Shown piece after piece: positions 23,865 through 32,125 of a DNA stretch of 64,000 nt. A model generated the notes under the pieces. That model made no database searches. It was not told the DNA's origin and saw only the letters and a list, made by a program, of their open reading frames with translations. The number at the start of each line of letters is the position of its first letter. Position 1 is the stretch's first letter. The DNA is from JALZKA01 sp963715405 (GTDB lineage: Bacteria; Actinomycetota; Thermoleophilia; Solirubrobacterales; 70-9), in the NCBI GenBank assembly GCA_963715405.1, contig OY970239.1, positions 1,054,001 through 1,118,000 of the forward strand, given 5' to 3'. The position numbers were made by a program, and so were the translations under genes.

Positions 23865-25061
23865 GTGTCCAGGTATCGCCAAGGCAGCGCAATCGCCGCC
23901 GCTCTCATCGCTTTTCTCGCAATCTCTCCCGCCGCTCAGGCAGAGACCGCATCGAGGTCGCTGGACCCCGTGGACGAGGTCGACCGTGCCGCGTACTTCC
24001 AGGTCCGCGGCGTCGAAGCCGAGGAGATCAGGCGGGCGAAGTTCCGCGCCCTTGCCGGTGAGAGGCGCATCCGCCGCGATGTCAACCTCGACCGCGTCCG
24101 CCAGGCGGCCGAGTCGAATGGATGGGTTCGCGTTGCCAAGCCCGAGCGCGCGAAGAACGAGCGCCTCGACATCGTCCTTTTCGACGATGCCGTTGAGCCG
24201 CCCGTCGAAGAGCCGCCCGTCGAGGAGGGTTGCCTGCTCGGCCTCGGGAACTGCACCCAGCTCTTCACCGACGTTGCCAACCAGACGGACGCGAAAGCCG
24301 CCTGGGGCACGATCGGGTGCGAGACGGACTCGCGCCACAAGCTGATCGCGAGCGGCGGCGATTCGAACGCCACCGCGCTTGGGCTCCCGCAGCCCGGCGA
24401 CAGCTTCCGCCGCCTCACCACGATCGACGGCGATGACTACTACGGCGAGCGCTGCGAGATCGGCCGCAACGATCACCGCTACGGCACCGGCGGTGGCGCG
24501 GGCACAGCAGCGCTTTTCCACGAGGGTCAGCGCCGCGTCACCTCGGCCTCCTTTCGCCTGCCGAGCAACTTCCCGCTCGAAACCGACACCTGGCAGGTGG
24601 TCATGCAGATGAAGCAGGCCCAGCCTTCGGCGAACGGCGGCGGCACACCTGCCCTGGCGCTGCGCGCATACCGCAATCGCTGGGCACTCGTCCAAAGCGA
24701 TTCCTCGGGCCCGAGCTCGGTGAGCCACGACATCTGGTCGGCGCCGGCGCAAAAGGGCCAGTGGACCCGCTTTGCCTTCGACGTCACCTACTCGCAAAAT
24801 CCCAATATCGGACAGGTCAAGGTCTACGTCGACCTCAACGGCGACGGCGACATGGAGGATGCGAACGAGCAGAGCCCGAGGTTTGAGACCTACACCATGA
24901 AGCGCGAGATCTCAGGCGGCAATCCCGATGACGGCATCGCGCCGGGCGAGTCGATTCCCTCGCACCTGCGAGTCGGCATCTACCACGACCCTGCGGTTTC
25001 CTGCCCCCCGCCGAACGGCTGCTCGGTGGACGTGGACAACGTCCAGGTGGTCAAGCCCTAG
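23865..25061 (+). CDS. Secreted polysaccharide lyase-like protein, copy 1 (riboswitch-controlled)
   Basis: A 398-residue exported protein with a Sec signal peptide ending AQA near residue 26 (start GTG 23865, GGAG six bases upstream). After a charged region of about 85 residues and two PPVEE units (24198-24227) comes a domain of about 270 residues resembling heparin-lyase-I-like polysaccharide lyases (PF14099 type): YYGERCEIGRNDHRYG, WQVVMQMKQAQPS, WTRFAFDVTYSQNPNIGQVK, GESIPSHLRVGIYHDP. It would cleave an extracellular acidic polysaccharide by beta-elimination. The domain is almost identical to that of copy 2 and similar to the lipoprotein at 31190. Substrate not known. Confidence 0.82.
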   Translation: MSRYRQGSAIAAALIAFLAISPAAQAETASRSLDPVDEVDRAAYFQVRGVEAEEIRRAKFRALAGERRIRRDVNLDRVRQAAESNGWVRVAKPERAKNERLDIVLFDDAVEPPVEEPPVEEGCLLGLGNCTQLFTDVANQTDAKAAWGTIGCETDSRHKLIASGGDSNATALGLPQPGDSFRRLTTIDGDDYYGERCEIGRNDHRYGTGGGAGTAALFHEGQRRVTSASFRLPSNFPLETDTWQVVMQMKQAQPSANGGGTPALALRAYRNRWALVQSDSSGPSSVSHDIWSAPAQKGQWTRFAFDVTYSQNPNIGQVKVYVDLNGDGDMEDANEQSPRFETYTMKREISGGNPDDGIAPGESIPSHLRVGIYHDPAVSCPPPNGCSVDVDNVQVVKP

Positions 25062-25087
25062 GCGACCGCACCAACCACGCGGCAAAA

Positions 25088-25118
25088 CGGCCCGGGCACC
25101 TCGCCCGGGCCGCTGTTG
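25088..25118 (+). terminator. Hairpin terminator after lyase copy 1
   Basis: CGGCCCGGGC (25088-25097) pairs with GCCCGGGCCG (25103-25112), ten GC-rich pairs, followed by CTGTTG, a weak T-rich tail. The hairpin is duplicated after copy 2. Confidence 0.6.
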
Positions 25119-25162
25119 TTCATCTGGGACTCAAACATTGTCCGACCGGGCTCGAAGCTCGG

Positions 25163-25197
25163 ACATACGTCCAGTCCATCCACTCAACAAGCGTCCA
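25163..25197 (+). promoter_or_regulatory. Paired direct repeat ACAWRCGTCCA upstream of riboswitch 2
   Basis: ACATACGTCCA (25163-25173) and ACAAGCGTCCA (25187-25197) with the same 24-bp period as upstream of copy 1, although the surrounding bases have diverged. A conserved GATCTAG follows at about 25236-25242. Confidence 0.45.
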
Positions 25198-25263
25198 ATT
25201 CCGTGCGGGTTTCTGCACGATTGAGCTGGACGCCCCGATCTAGGGGCTACGGAGTGCCCACAC

Positions 25264-25360
25264 CGGGCTGAAACGACAAAGGCAAACCCGTCGTGAGGCG
25301 GGGACGCAAAGCCAGAGGTCTCGCACCGAGCGAGATGGCTCAGCCGCCGAAAGGAGCCGA
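25264..25360 (+). ncRNA. c-di-GMP-I (GEMM) riboswitch controlling lyase copy 2
   Basis: Nearly the same sequence as the first: GGCAAACC (25281-25288), GGGACGCAAAGCC (25301-25313), TCTCGC (25319-25324)/GCGAGA (25330-25335) and GGAG (25353-25356) before GTG 25363. The outer helix is weaker (GGCT/AGCC, with a mismatch next to it), so switching behaviour may differ from copy 1. Confidence 0.85.
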
Positions 25361-25362
25361 AG

Positions 25363-26741
25363 GTGTCCTCAATTCGCCAGGCCAGCGCGATCGTCGCTGC
25401 CCTCATCGCCTTCCTCGTGATCGCAATCTCTCCCGCTCAGGCAGAGACCGCATCGAGGTCGATCAGCCCCATCGACGAGGTCGGTAACGCCGCGTACTTC
25501 CAGGTCCGCGGCGTCGAAGCCGAGGAGATCAGGCGGGCGAAGTTCCGCGCCCTTGCCGGTGAGAGGCGCATCCGCCGCGATGTCAACCTCGACCGCGTCC
25601 GCCAGGCGGCCGAGTCGAATGGATGGGTTCGCGTTGCCAAGCCCGAGCGCGCGAAGAACGAGCGCCTCGACATCGTCCTTTTCGACGATGCCGTTGAGCC
25701 GCCCGTCGAGGAGCCGCCCGTCGAAGAGCCGCCCGTCGAGCAGCCGCCCGTCGAGGAGCCGCCCGTCGAAGAGCCGCCCGTCGAAGAGCCGCCCGTCGAG
25801 CAGCCTCCGGTCGAGGAGCCTCCCGTCGAGGAGCCGCCCGTCGAGGAGCCTCCGTCGAGGAGCCTCCCGTCGAGGAGCCGCCCGTGGAAGAGCCGCCCGT
25901 CGAGGAGGGTTGCCTGCTCGGCCTCGGGAACTGCACCCAGCTCTTCACCGACGTTGCCAACCAGACGGACGCGAAAGCCGCCTGGGGCACGATCGGGTGC
26001 GAGACGGACTCGCGCCACAAGCTGATCGCGAGCGGCGGCGATTCGAACGCCACCGCGCTTGGGCTCCCGCAGCCCGGCGACAGCTTCCGCCGCCTCACCA
26101 CGATCGACGGCGATGACTACTACGGCGAGCGCTGCGAGATCGGCCGCAACGATCACCGCTACGGCACCGGCGGTGGCGCGGGCACAGCAGCGCTTTTCCA
26201 CGAGGGTCAGCGCCGCGTCACCTCGGCCTCCTTTCGCCTGCCGAGCAACTTCCCGCTCGAAACCGACACCTGGCAGGTGGTCATGCAGATGAAGCAGGCC
26301 CAGCCTTCGGCGAACGGCGGCGGCACACCTGCCCTGGCGCTGCGCGCATACCGCAATCGCTGGGCACTCGTCCAAAGCGATTCCTCGGGCCCGAGCTCGG
26401 TGAGCCACGACATCTGGTCGGCGCCGGCGCAAAAGGGCCAGTGGACCCGCTTTGCCTTCGACGTCACCTACTCGCAAAATCCCAATATCGGACAGGTCAA
26501 GGTCTACGTCGACCTCAACGGCGACGGCGACATGGAGGATGCGAACGAGCAGAGCCCGAGGTTTGAGACCTACACCATGAAGCGCGAGATCTCAGGCGGC
26601 AATCCCGATGACGGCATCGCGCCGGGCGAGTCGATTCCCTCGCACCTGCGAGTCGGCATCTACCACGACCCTGCGGTTTCCTGCCCCCCGCCGAACGGCT
26701 GCTCGGTGGACGTGGACAACGTCCAGGTGGTCAAGCCCTAG
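25363..26741 (+). pseudogene. Secreted polysaccharide lyase-like protein, copy 2, frameshifted in its PPVEE tract
   Basis: GTG 25363 opens a signal peptide (ending SPAQA) and the same charged N-terminal region as copy 1, then 14 units of PPVEE/PPVEQ (25699-25907). One C is missing in unit 11 near 25852, so the frame leaves the lyase domain and ends at 26025 after 220 residues; the lyase domain itself continues in the other frame to 26741. The tract is 209 bases, exactly 14 x 15 - 1, against 30 bases in copy 1. From 25489 to the tract and from the tract to 26792 the sequence appears identical to copy 1. It may be a phase-variable gene, a decaying copy or a sequencing artefact. If the frame were restored the protein would be about 458 residues. 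Confidence 0.7.
25699..25907 (+). repeat. 15-bp tandem repeat tract encoding PPVEE/PPVEQ
   Basis: Fourteen units, one lacking a C. Units end GAG or CAG and vary mainly at third positions. Copy 1 has only two units at 24198-24227. Confidence 0.9.
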
Positions 26742-26767
26742 GCGACCGCACCAACCACGCGGCAAAA

Positions 26768-26792
26768 CGGCCCGGGCACCTCGCCCGGGCCG
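26768..26792 (+). terminator. Hairpin after lyase copy 2
   Basis: The same ten-pair GC hairpin as at 25088, but followed by CACCCG, with no T tract. The duplicated block ends exactly at this hairpin. Confidence 0.45.
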
Positions 26793-26811
26793 CACCCGTG
26801 GATGAGCCGCA

Positions 26812-26841
26812 CTCTCATCCCGCTCTTAGGAGACTCTCATC
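26812..26841 (+). promoter_or_regulatory. Direct repeats CTCTCATCC upstream of the copper oxidase gene
   Basis: CTCTCATCC occurs twice, about 22 bp apart, immediately upstream of the -10 box at 26853. The position suits an activator site. Confidence 0.35.
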
Positions 26842-26852
26842 CGGCACGGATA

Positions 26853-26858
26853 TAAAAT
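26853..26858 (+). promoter_or_regulatory. -10 box (TAAAAT) of the copper oxidase gene
   Basis: TAAAAT lies seven bases before GTG 26866, in an AT-rich island (TATAAAATTC) that stands out in this GC-rich DNA. It predicts a transcript starting at the GTG. Confidence 0.55.
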
Positions 26859-26865
26859 TCACGTT

Positions 26866-28680
26866 GTGGGGCGCGCGCGCTTTTGTCTCAGGGGGTGCCT
26901 GGCCGGCTTTGCGCTGCTGCCTGCGCTCTCAGGCGTCGCGGCTGCACACGATCTGAGCCCGAGCTTTTTGCCTGGAAGCGAGACGGACGAAGTCCGAGCG
27001 CACATGGCCGAACACGCGGCTTTGAGCCACGAAGAGGAGCAGGCCCACCGGCGCTGGGGGCGGATGTCGCCGGCCGAGCGCACCCAGGCGCGCGAAGAGG
27101 CCGTCCGGGCTGAAACAGCGCGTGGGACCGTGCCCACCAACGGGCGTGCCGACGAGGTCGGACGCTGGACCGAAGATCCCTTCGAGCTGCCGCACTACGC
27201 CATCCACGCGGCGCTCTTGCCCACGGGAAAGGTCTTGACGTGGGGGTATCCGCCGTTCGAGGACGGCAGACGGCCCAACCGGGGGGAGGCAGCCCTCTGG
27301 GATCCAAGCCTCGGAACGGGGCCGGAGGCCTTCGAGGAGGTGCCTCCACCGCCGATCAAGGTGAACGGGCAGAGGGTGGCAGCGCCGCTTTACTGCTCAG
27401 GCCAGTCGTTCCTGGCCAATGGCGCGCTACTCGTCGCTGGCGGCAACTATGTCTGGCCCAGCGCGGATCGCGAGGACCCATTCGACGACTACGCGGGCCT
27501 CGACACGATCTTTACCTTCGATCCCTGGAGTGAGAAGTGGATTCGGCAGCCCTCGATGGAAGCCGGTCGCTGGTATCCGACCCAGGTGCTGCTTGAAGAC
27601 GGGCGCACGGCAATCTTCGGCGGCTTCACGGCCGAACCGCCTGGAGGGGAGACGAGCGATCAGCTCGAGATCTTCACCCCATCGCCCGATCCGGCCGGGG
27701 TGGGGACGGTCACCCGCTATCCGGAGGCTGACCAGCAAGGAACCCTCTATCCGCATCTATTCACGATGCCCGGCGGCGAGGTGCTAATGGCAGGCCCCTA
27801 TCCGGAAAACACGCATTTTCTCGAGACCGATGGAGTCCCCAGTTGGAGCAGCGCACCGAACTCGGAGGCAACGCAGGCCCGAACCGGAGGCACAGGCGTA
27901 ATCGTCCCGCAGGGATCGGCTGGCTCCAGCGAGGTGATGCTCATGGGCGGCTACGGCTACGGGGTGAACGGGACCGCAGAGGCGACGGCATCGACCACCA
28001 CGCTCAACGCAGGCAACTTGAATGCTGGCTGGGGCGCTGGGCCGCGGCTCCAGGAGCGCCGCTCCTATCACAACACCGTCCAGCTTCCCGACCGCACGAT
28101 GGTCACGGTCGGGGGTGGCATTGGGCGTAACCCCGAGGAGGGGAACTATCGGATCGACCCTGACGGAGATCAGCGGCAGGTCGAGCTCTTCGATCCCGCC
28201 TCCCAGGAGTGGAGGCTCGGGCCTGCCCAGGCCGAGGATCGCGGATACCACTCAACCGCCGTGCTGCTTCCAGACGGAAGGGTGTGGTCGGGAGGCGACG
28301 ACCGCCATCCCACCAAGCCGGACGGCTCCCCCAGCGACATCGACACTGGCGAGATCTACTCCCCGCCGTATCTCTTTCGCGGCGCGAGGCCCAGCATCAC
28401 CAGGTCGCCCAACGGTGCGACCTTCGGCAGGGCGATGACGGTGAGGACCGAGGGCAGAAACGTCAAGCGAGCGGTATTAATCGCACCGGCGGCCACCACT
28501 CACGCGGTGGACATGCACCAGCGACTGGTCCCGCTCACGGTCGCATCGAGACTCGCGGACGGGCGGATGCGGCTGAAGGCACCGCCCAGCCCGGACGTGG
28601 CCCCGCCGGGCTACTACATGCTCTTCGTGGTGAATGCGAAGGGCGTCCCTTCTGTCGCAAAGTGGATCCGGCTCCGCTAG
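26866..28680 (+). CDS. Galactose-oxidase-like copper radical oxidase (GlxA-type, DUF1929)
   Basis: A 604-residue secreted protein (signal peptide about 1-27, ending VAAAH) with kelch beta-propeller repeats and a C-terminal DUF1929 domain. The copper-radical residues of galactose oxidase appear conserved in order: Cys177 (YCSGQ, thioether Cys), Tyr237 (RWYPT), Tyr461-His462 (RGYHSTAV) and His546 (TTHAVDMHQR). It should oxidise a primary alcohol, probably on a polysaccharide, releasing peroxide. In Streptomyces, GlxA works with a cellulose-synthase-like protein on an extracellular glycan; here it follows two polysaccharide lyases. The leaderless GTG start is supported by the -10 box. Confidence 0.88.
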   Translation: MGRARFCLRGCLAGFALLPALSGVAAAHDLSPSFLPGSETDEVRAHMAEHAALSHEEEQAHRRWGRMSPAERTQAREEAVRAETARGTVPTNGRADEVGRWTEDPFELPHYAIHAALLPTGKVLTWGYPPFEDGRRPNRGEAALWDPSLGTGPEAFEEVPPPPIKVNGQRVAAPLYCSGQSFLANGALLVAGGNYVWPSADREDPFDDYAGLDTIFTFDPWSEKWIRQPSMEAGRWYPTQVLLEDGRTAIFGGFTAEPPGGETSDQLEIFTPSPDPAGVGTVTRYPEADQQGTLYPHLFTMPGGEVLMAGPYPENTHFLETDGVPSWSSAPNSEATQARTGGTGVIVPQGSAGSSEVMLMGGYGYGVNGTAEATASTTTLNAGNLNAGWGAGPRLQERRSYHNTVQLPDRTMVTVGGGIGRNPEEGNYRIDPDGDQRQVELFDPASQEWRLGPAQAEDRGYHSTAVLLPDGRVWSGGDDRHPTKPDGSPSDIDTGEIYSPPYLFRGARPSITRSPNGATFGRAMTVRTEGRNVKRAVLIAPAATTHAVDMHQRLVPLTVASRLADGRMRLKAPPSPDVAPPGYYMLFVVNAKGVPSVAKWIRLR

Positions 28681-28743
28681 GCAAGCCGAATCCCTCTGTA
28701 GCCTGAGCGCGCCGGGCGCCCGCGGGTGCCGCGTGGAGATCAC

Positions 28744-29664
28744 ATGAATCGCGATTCCGTTGAAAAGCCCGTCTTCTTCGTGGGCATGCCGCGAAGCGGA
28801 ACCACCGTCATCTTCGAGGTGTTCGCAGCGCGCAGAGACGTCGCCTGGTTCTCTCAGCACGCCGAGCGCGCGCCGTGGCTGCCCCAGGTGGCCCTGCTCT
28901 CACGCATGGCTGACATCAGCCCCGCGATGCGGCGATCCGTCGGCCGTACCGACCAGGTCCGATCCTGGCTCGAGAAGGCAAGGATCGGGCCGAACGAGGC
29001 GTACGCCGTGTGGGAGCGCTGCTGTGGCAAGCGATTCCTCTACGACTATCTCCTCGGCGCCACGGCGACCGACGAGGAGCGAGACTGCCTCCGCCGAGTC
29101 GTCTCCCAGACCCTCCGGTTTCACGGGAAGCCAAGGTTCGCCGCGAAGATCACCGGTCCTGGCCGCATCGGCTACCTGCGCAGCATCTTTCCCGACGCTC
29201 GCTTCATCCACGTGGTCCGCGACGGCAGAGCGGTGGTCAGATCCCTGCTTCGCGTCTATTTTTGGAAGGACACGTGGCGAATGAACGAGCCCGCGTGGCA
29301 AAACGGCCTCACCGAGACCGACTTGGCGGCATGGGCTAAGGCCGGTCGCTCGCCCCTGGCGCTTGCGGCGGTGCAGTGGTCCCGCGTGACGCAATCGATC
29401 CGAGAAGAAGCCGCTTCGGTTGCCCCGGGCGCGTACGCCGAGATTCGATACGAAGACTTCGTCAAGGCACCGGGGGAGACCCTGAACCGGATCGCCGAGG
29501 CTGCGGAGATGCCGCCCTCGCCCGAGGCCGAGGCTTTCCTCGAGCGGCGAGTACACCTTCGAGACATGAACTACCAGTGGCAGACCACTTTCACGCCGGA
29601 GGAGATCGAAACCGCGACCGGGCTGATGAAAGCCGAGCTCGAGGCCTTCGGCTACGTGGGATAG
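28744..29664 (+). CDS. PAPS-dependent sulfotransferase
   Basis: A 306-residue sulfotransferase. The 5'-phosphosulfate loop FVGMPRSGTTVIFEVFAAR is at about residues 11-29 and the 3'-phosphate-binding motif is FIHVVRDGRAVVRSLL near 155-170. It would move sulfate from PAPS to a sugar or lipid hydroxyl. ATG 28744 has GGAG seven bases upstream (GTGGAGATCACATG). It lies between the copper oxidase and flippase, which suggests it decorates the exported glycan. PAPS-making genes are not in the window. Confidence 0.85.
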   Translation: MNRDSVEKPVFFVGMPRSGTTVIFEVFAARRDVAWFSQHAERAPWLPQVALLSRMADISPAMRRSVGRTDQVRSWLEKARIGPNEAYAVWERCCGKRFLYDYLLGATATDEERDCLRRVVSQTLRFHGKPRFAAKITGPGRIGYLRSIFPDARFIHVVRDGRAVVRSLLRVYFWKDTWRMNEPAWQNGLTETDLAAWAKAGRSPLALAAVQWSRVTQSIREEAASVAPGAYAEIRYEDFVKAPGETLNRIAEAAEMPPSPEAEAFLERRVHLRDMNYQWQTTFTPEEIETATGLMKAELEAFGYVG

Positions 29665-29680
29665 CGGGCCGAAGCACCCG

Positions 29681-31165
29681 ATGAACGTGAGGGATCGCTC
29701 GCAGGGCGACTCGATCGCTCGTAACGCGGCATTCGCCCTGGCGAGCCAAGGCGCCACCGCGGTTTTTACGGCCGCTTTGACCCTGGTCTTGGTTCGGGTT
29801 CTCGAGCCAAGCGGTTACGGGTTGTTCGCGCTCGCGATCAGCGCCGGCACCCTTGCGCTGCTTCCAGCCGACTTCGGCGTCGCTCAATCTACGGCCCGCT
29901 ACATCGCTGAGCGCCGAGGCGATGTAGGGGTGGTCGCGACGACGCTCGCCAAGGGTCTCCGGCTGAAGTTGGTTCTCACCACCGCGTTCACGGCCGTGCT
30001 CGTCGCCTTGGCAGGGCCGATCGCTTCGGCGTACGGGGAGCCGGGCTTGGCCGATCCCCTGCGAGGCGTGTTCATCGCCCTCCTGGGCCAGAGCGTGATG
30101 CTGCTGTTCATGCGTGCGCTCGTCGCCCTGCGCCGTGTAGACGTGCAGTTCCGGCTGGTGTTCTTGGAAAGCGCGGTCGAATTCTCCGCCAGCATCGGAT
30201 TGGTCTTGGCCGTCGGCGGGGCGACGGGAGCGGCCTTCGGCCGGGCGATCGGCTACAGCTTCGGCGCGCTTCTTGGGATCTTCCTCGTCTGGAGGCTCTT
30301 CGGCCGCTCTCCACTCAAGGTCGGACGCGGGGGTCCGAGGTATCGCGAGTTGGCGGGCTACGCGACAGCCCTCCTCGTGGTCGACGGCGCCTTCGCCCTC
30401 TTTAGCCAGATCGATGTGCTGCTCCTGGGCGCGATCCTGGGCGCATCGTCGGTGGGCATCTATGCGGCTCCTCTGCGCTTGACCACTCTCCTTCACTATC
30501 CCGGGCTCGCTGCGGCCAGCGCTGTGGCCCCGCGCCTCGCCCGCCACCCCGACGATCCCCCGGACGTACCGGCGCTCGCCGCGGGGCTGCGGTTCTTGAT
30601 CTTGCTTCAGGCAGCGGTTGCGGTGGTGATCGCGGTCTGGGCAACCCCGATCGTGGACCTCTTGCTCGGCCCCGACTACGAAGAGTCGGCAGACGTGCTG
30701 AGAGCGCTGGCCCCACTGGTTTTCTTGAAAGGCCTCGGCCCGCTCGCATCGGCGACGATCAACTACGTCGGCGAGGCGCGGCGTCGGGTCCCCGTCGCAA
30801 TCGCTTCCGTGATCGTGAACGTGGTCCTGCTTCTCGTGCTCGTACCTGACATCGGGGTCGTCGGAGCCGCGGTCAGCGTCGACGTCGCGTACGCGCTCTA
30901 CGTGGGTGCCCACATCTGGCTCTGTCGTGTGACCCTCGGGCTCGAGCTTCGACCGTTGGCCCTCACGTTATCCCGCACCGCAGTTGCCGGTGCGTCGTTC
31001 GCACTGGTCCTCTTAGCCTTCGGGGCGGAGGAGCTGAGCCTTCTCGGGGCGCTGGCTGGAAGCTTGGCGTTCGTCGCGGTCCTCGGGGCATCGAGGGAGG
31101 TGAGCATCGCCGAATTCACGACGGCGAAGCGCTGGACGCTCAGCCATCTTCGCCGGAGGGGCTAG
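29681..31165 (+). CDS. Wzx-type polysaccharide flippase (MOP superfamily)
   Basis: A 494-residue protein with about 12-14 membrane helices and the MATE/Wzx-like start SIARNAAFALASQGATAVFTA. Internal repeats such as YGLFALAISAGTLALLPADFGV and the typical FSQIDVLLLGAILGASSVGIYAAPLRL segment support the oligosaccharidyl-lipid flippase group. It would move lipid-linked repeat units across the membrane for polymerisation by the Wzy-type protein at 36398. It starts 16 bases after the sulfotransferase, so the two probably share a transcript. Confidence 0.88.
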   Translation: MNVRDRSQGDSIARNAAFALASQGATAVFTAALTLVLVRVLEPSGYGLFALAISAGTLALLPADFGVAQSTARYIAERRGDVGVVATTLAKGLRLKLVLTTAFTAVLVALAGPIASAYGEPGLADPLRGVFIALLGQSVMLLFMRALVALRRVDVQFRLVFLESAVEFSASIGLVLAVGGATGAAFGRAIGYSFGALLGIFLVWRLFGRSPLKVGRGGPRYRELAGYATALLVVDGAFALFSQIDVLLLGAILGASSVGIYAAPLRLTTLLHYPGLAAASAVAPRLARHPDDPPDVPALAAGLRFLILLQAAVAVVIAVWATPIVDLLLGPDYEESADVLRALAPLVFLKGLGPLASATINYVGEARRRVPVAIASVIVNVVLLLVLVPDIGVVGAAVSVDVAYALYVGAHIWLCRVTLGLELRPLALTLSRTAVAGASFALVLLAFGAEELSLLGALAGSLAFVAVLGASREVSIAEFTTAKRWTLSHLRRRG

Positions 31166-31189
31166 GGGCGCTACCGTCATGCGGGCGGG

Positions 31190-32125
31190 ATGAACCAATC
31201 GAAGACAGGCTTTCCTTGCCTGCGGGCAGGGGGGCTGGGACTGGTGTGCCTTGCAACCGCCGCTGGGTGCGGGGCACCTCAGGACACGCGCGAGGTCGGC
31301 CAGGGCACGCCCCCCACGGTCTCGGCAGATGTTGGGTCCGAGGGGCTCTTCGTCGATGAGGGAGGCGGTGCGCGTGGGCTTTACGGCGAGCTGGCTGGGT
31401 CCTCGGGGTGCGCCGAGCGGGTGACGGTTGCCGACGACGATGTGGCGGGGCTGGCCGGGGACGCCTACCGGCGCTTCACCGTGAGGGACGGGGACGACTT
31501 TTACGGCGAGCGCTGCGAGCTTGGACGAAACGAGCGCCGCTTTGGGGACGACGGTGGCGAGGGGACCGGCGTGCTCTTTCAAGAGGGCGAGCGCCGTGTC
31601 ACCCAGGCGTCATTTCGGCTTCCAGCGAACTACCCCCTCTCGGACGACCGCTGGCAGCTGGTGATGCAGATGAAGCAGACACAGCCTGCTGCGAACGGGG
31701 GCGGCACACCGGTCTTGGCGTTGCGCGCATACCAGGGTCGATGGGCGCTGATGCAAAGTGACAGCGTTGATCCGAGCGCCACAAGCCACACGGTCTGGTC
31801 TGCGCCCGCCCGCATGAACGCGTGGACGCGCTTCATCTTTGACGTCACCTACTCGCAGGACCCTGAGCTCGGCTCGATCAAGTTGCAGGTCGATCTCAAC
31901 GGCGACGGGGACACATTGGATGAAAGCGAGAACAGCCCCCGGATTGACACCTACACGCTCAAGCGGGAAGTGGTGGGTGGGGATGAGGAGGACGGGATCG
32001 AGCCGGGGGAGTCGATCCCTTCCCACTTGCGAGTTGGCCTCTATCACCACCGCGACATCCCGTGCCCTGAGCCCGAAGGGTGCTCAGTCGAGATCGGCGA
32101 CGTCAGAGTGCTCTCCCCTGGTTGA
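31190..32125 (+). CDS. Polysaccharide lyase-like lipoprotein, third paralogue
   Basis: A 311-residue protein with a lipoprotein signal; the lipobox ATAAGC puts the lipidated Cys at 27. The remaining 230 residues are the same lyase-like domain as in the two riboswitch-controlled proteins (FYGERCELGRNERRFG, WQLVMQMKQTQPA, WTRFIFDVTYSQDPELGSIK, GESIPSHLRVGLYHHRD), clearly diverged. There is no riboswitch, PPVEE tract or charged N-terminal region. Anchoring at the membrane suggests local trimming of the nascent chain rather than free cleavage. The 3' end overlaps the convergent deacetylase by 42 bases. Confidence 0.82.
   Translation: MNQSKTGFPCLRAGGLGLVCLATAAGCGAPQDTREVGQGTPPTVSADVGSEGLFVDEGGGARGLYGELAGSSGCAERVTVADDDVAGLAGDAYRRFTVRDGDDFYGERCELGRNERRFGDDGGEGTGVLFQEGERRVTQASFRLPANYPLSDDRWQLVMQMKQTQPAANGGGTPVLALRAYQGRWALMQSDSVDPSATSHTVWSAPARMNAWTRFIFDVTYSQDPELGSIKLQVDLNGDGDTLDESENSPRIDTYTLKREVVGGDEEDGIEPGESIPSHLRVGLYHHRDIPCPEPEGCSVEIGDVRVLSPG

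Noticed and set aside
25699..25907. Regular 15-bp repeats as a CRISPR array
   Set aside because: There are no spacers; units are contiguous and encode PPVEE in frame with the lyase.
23629..26865. Duplicated lyase block as a transposon or insertion sequence
   Set aside because: There is no transposase, no terminal inverted repeats and no target duplication; tandem gene duplication is enough.
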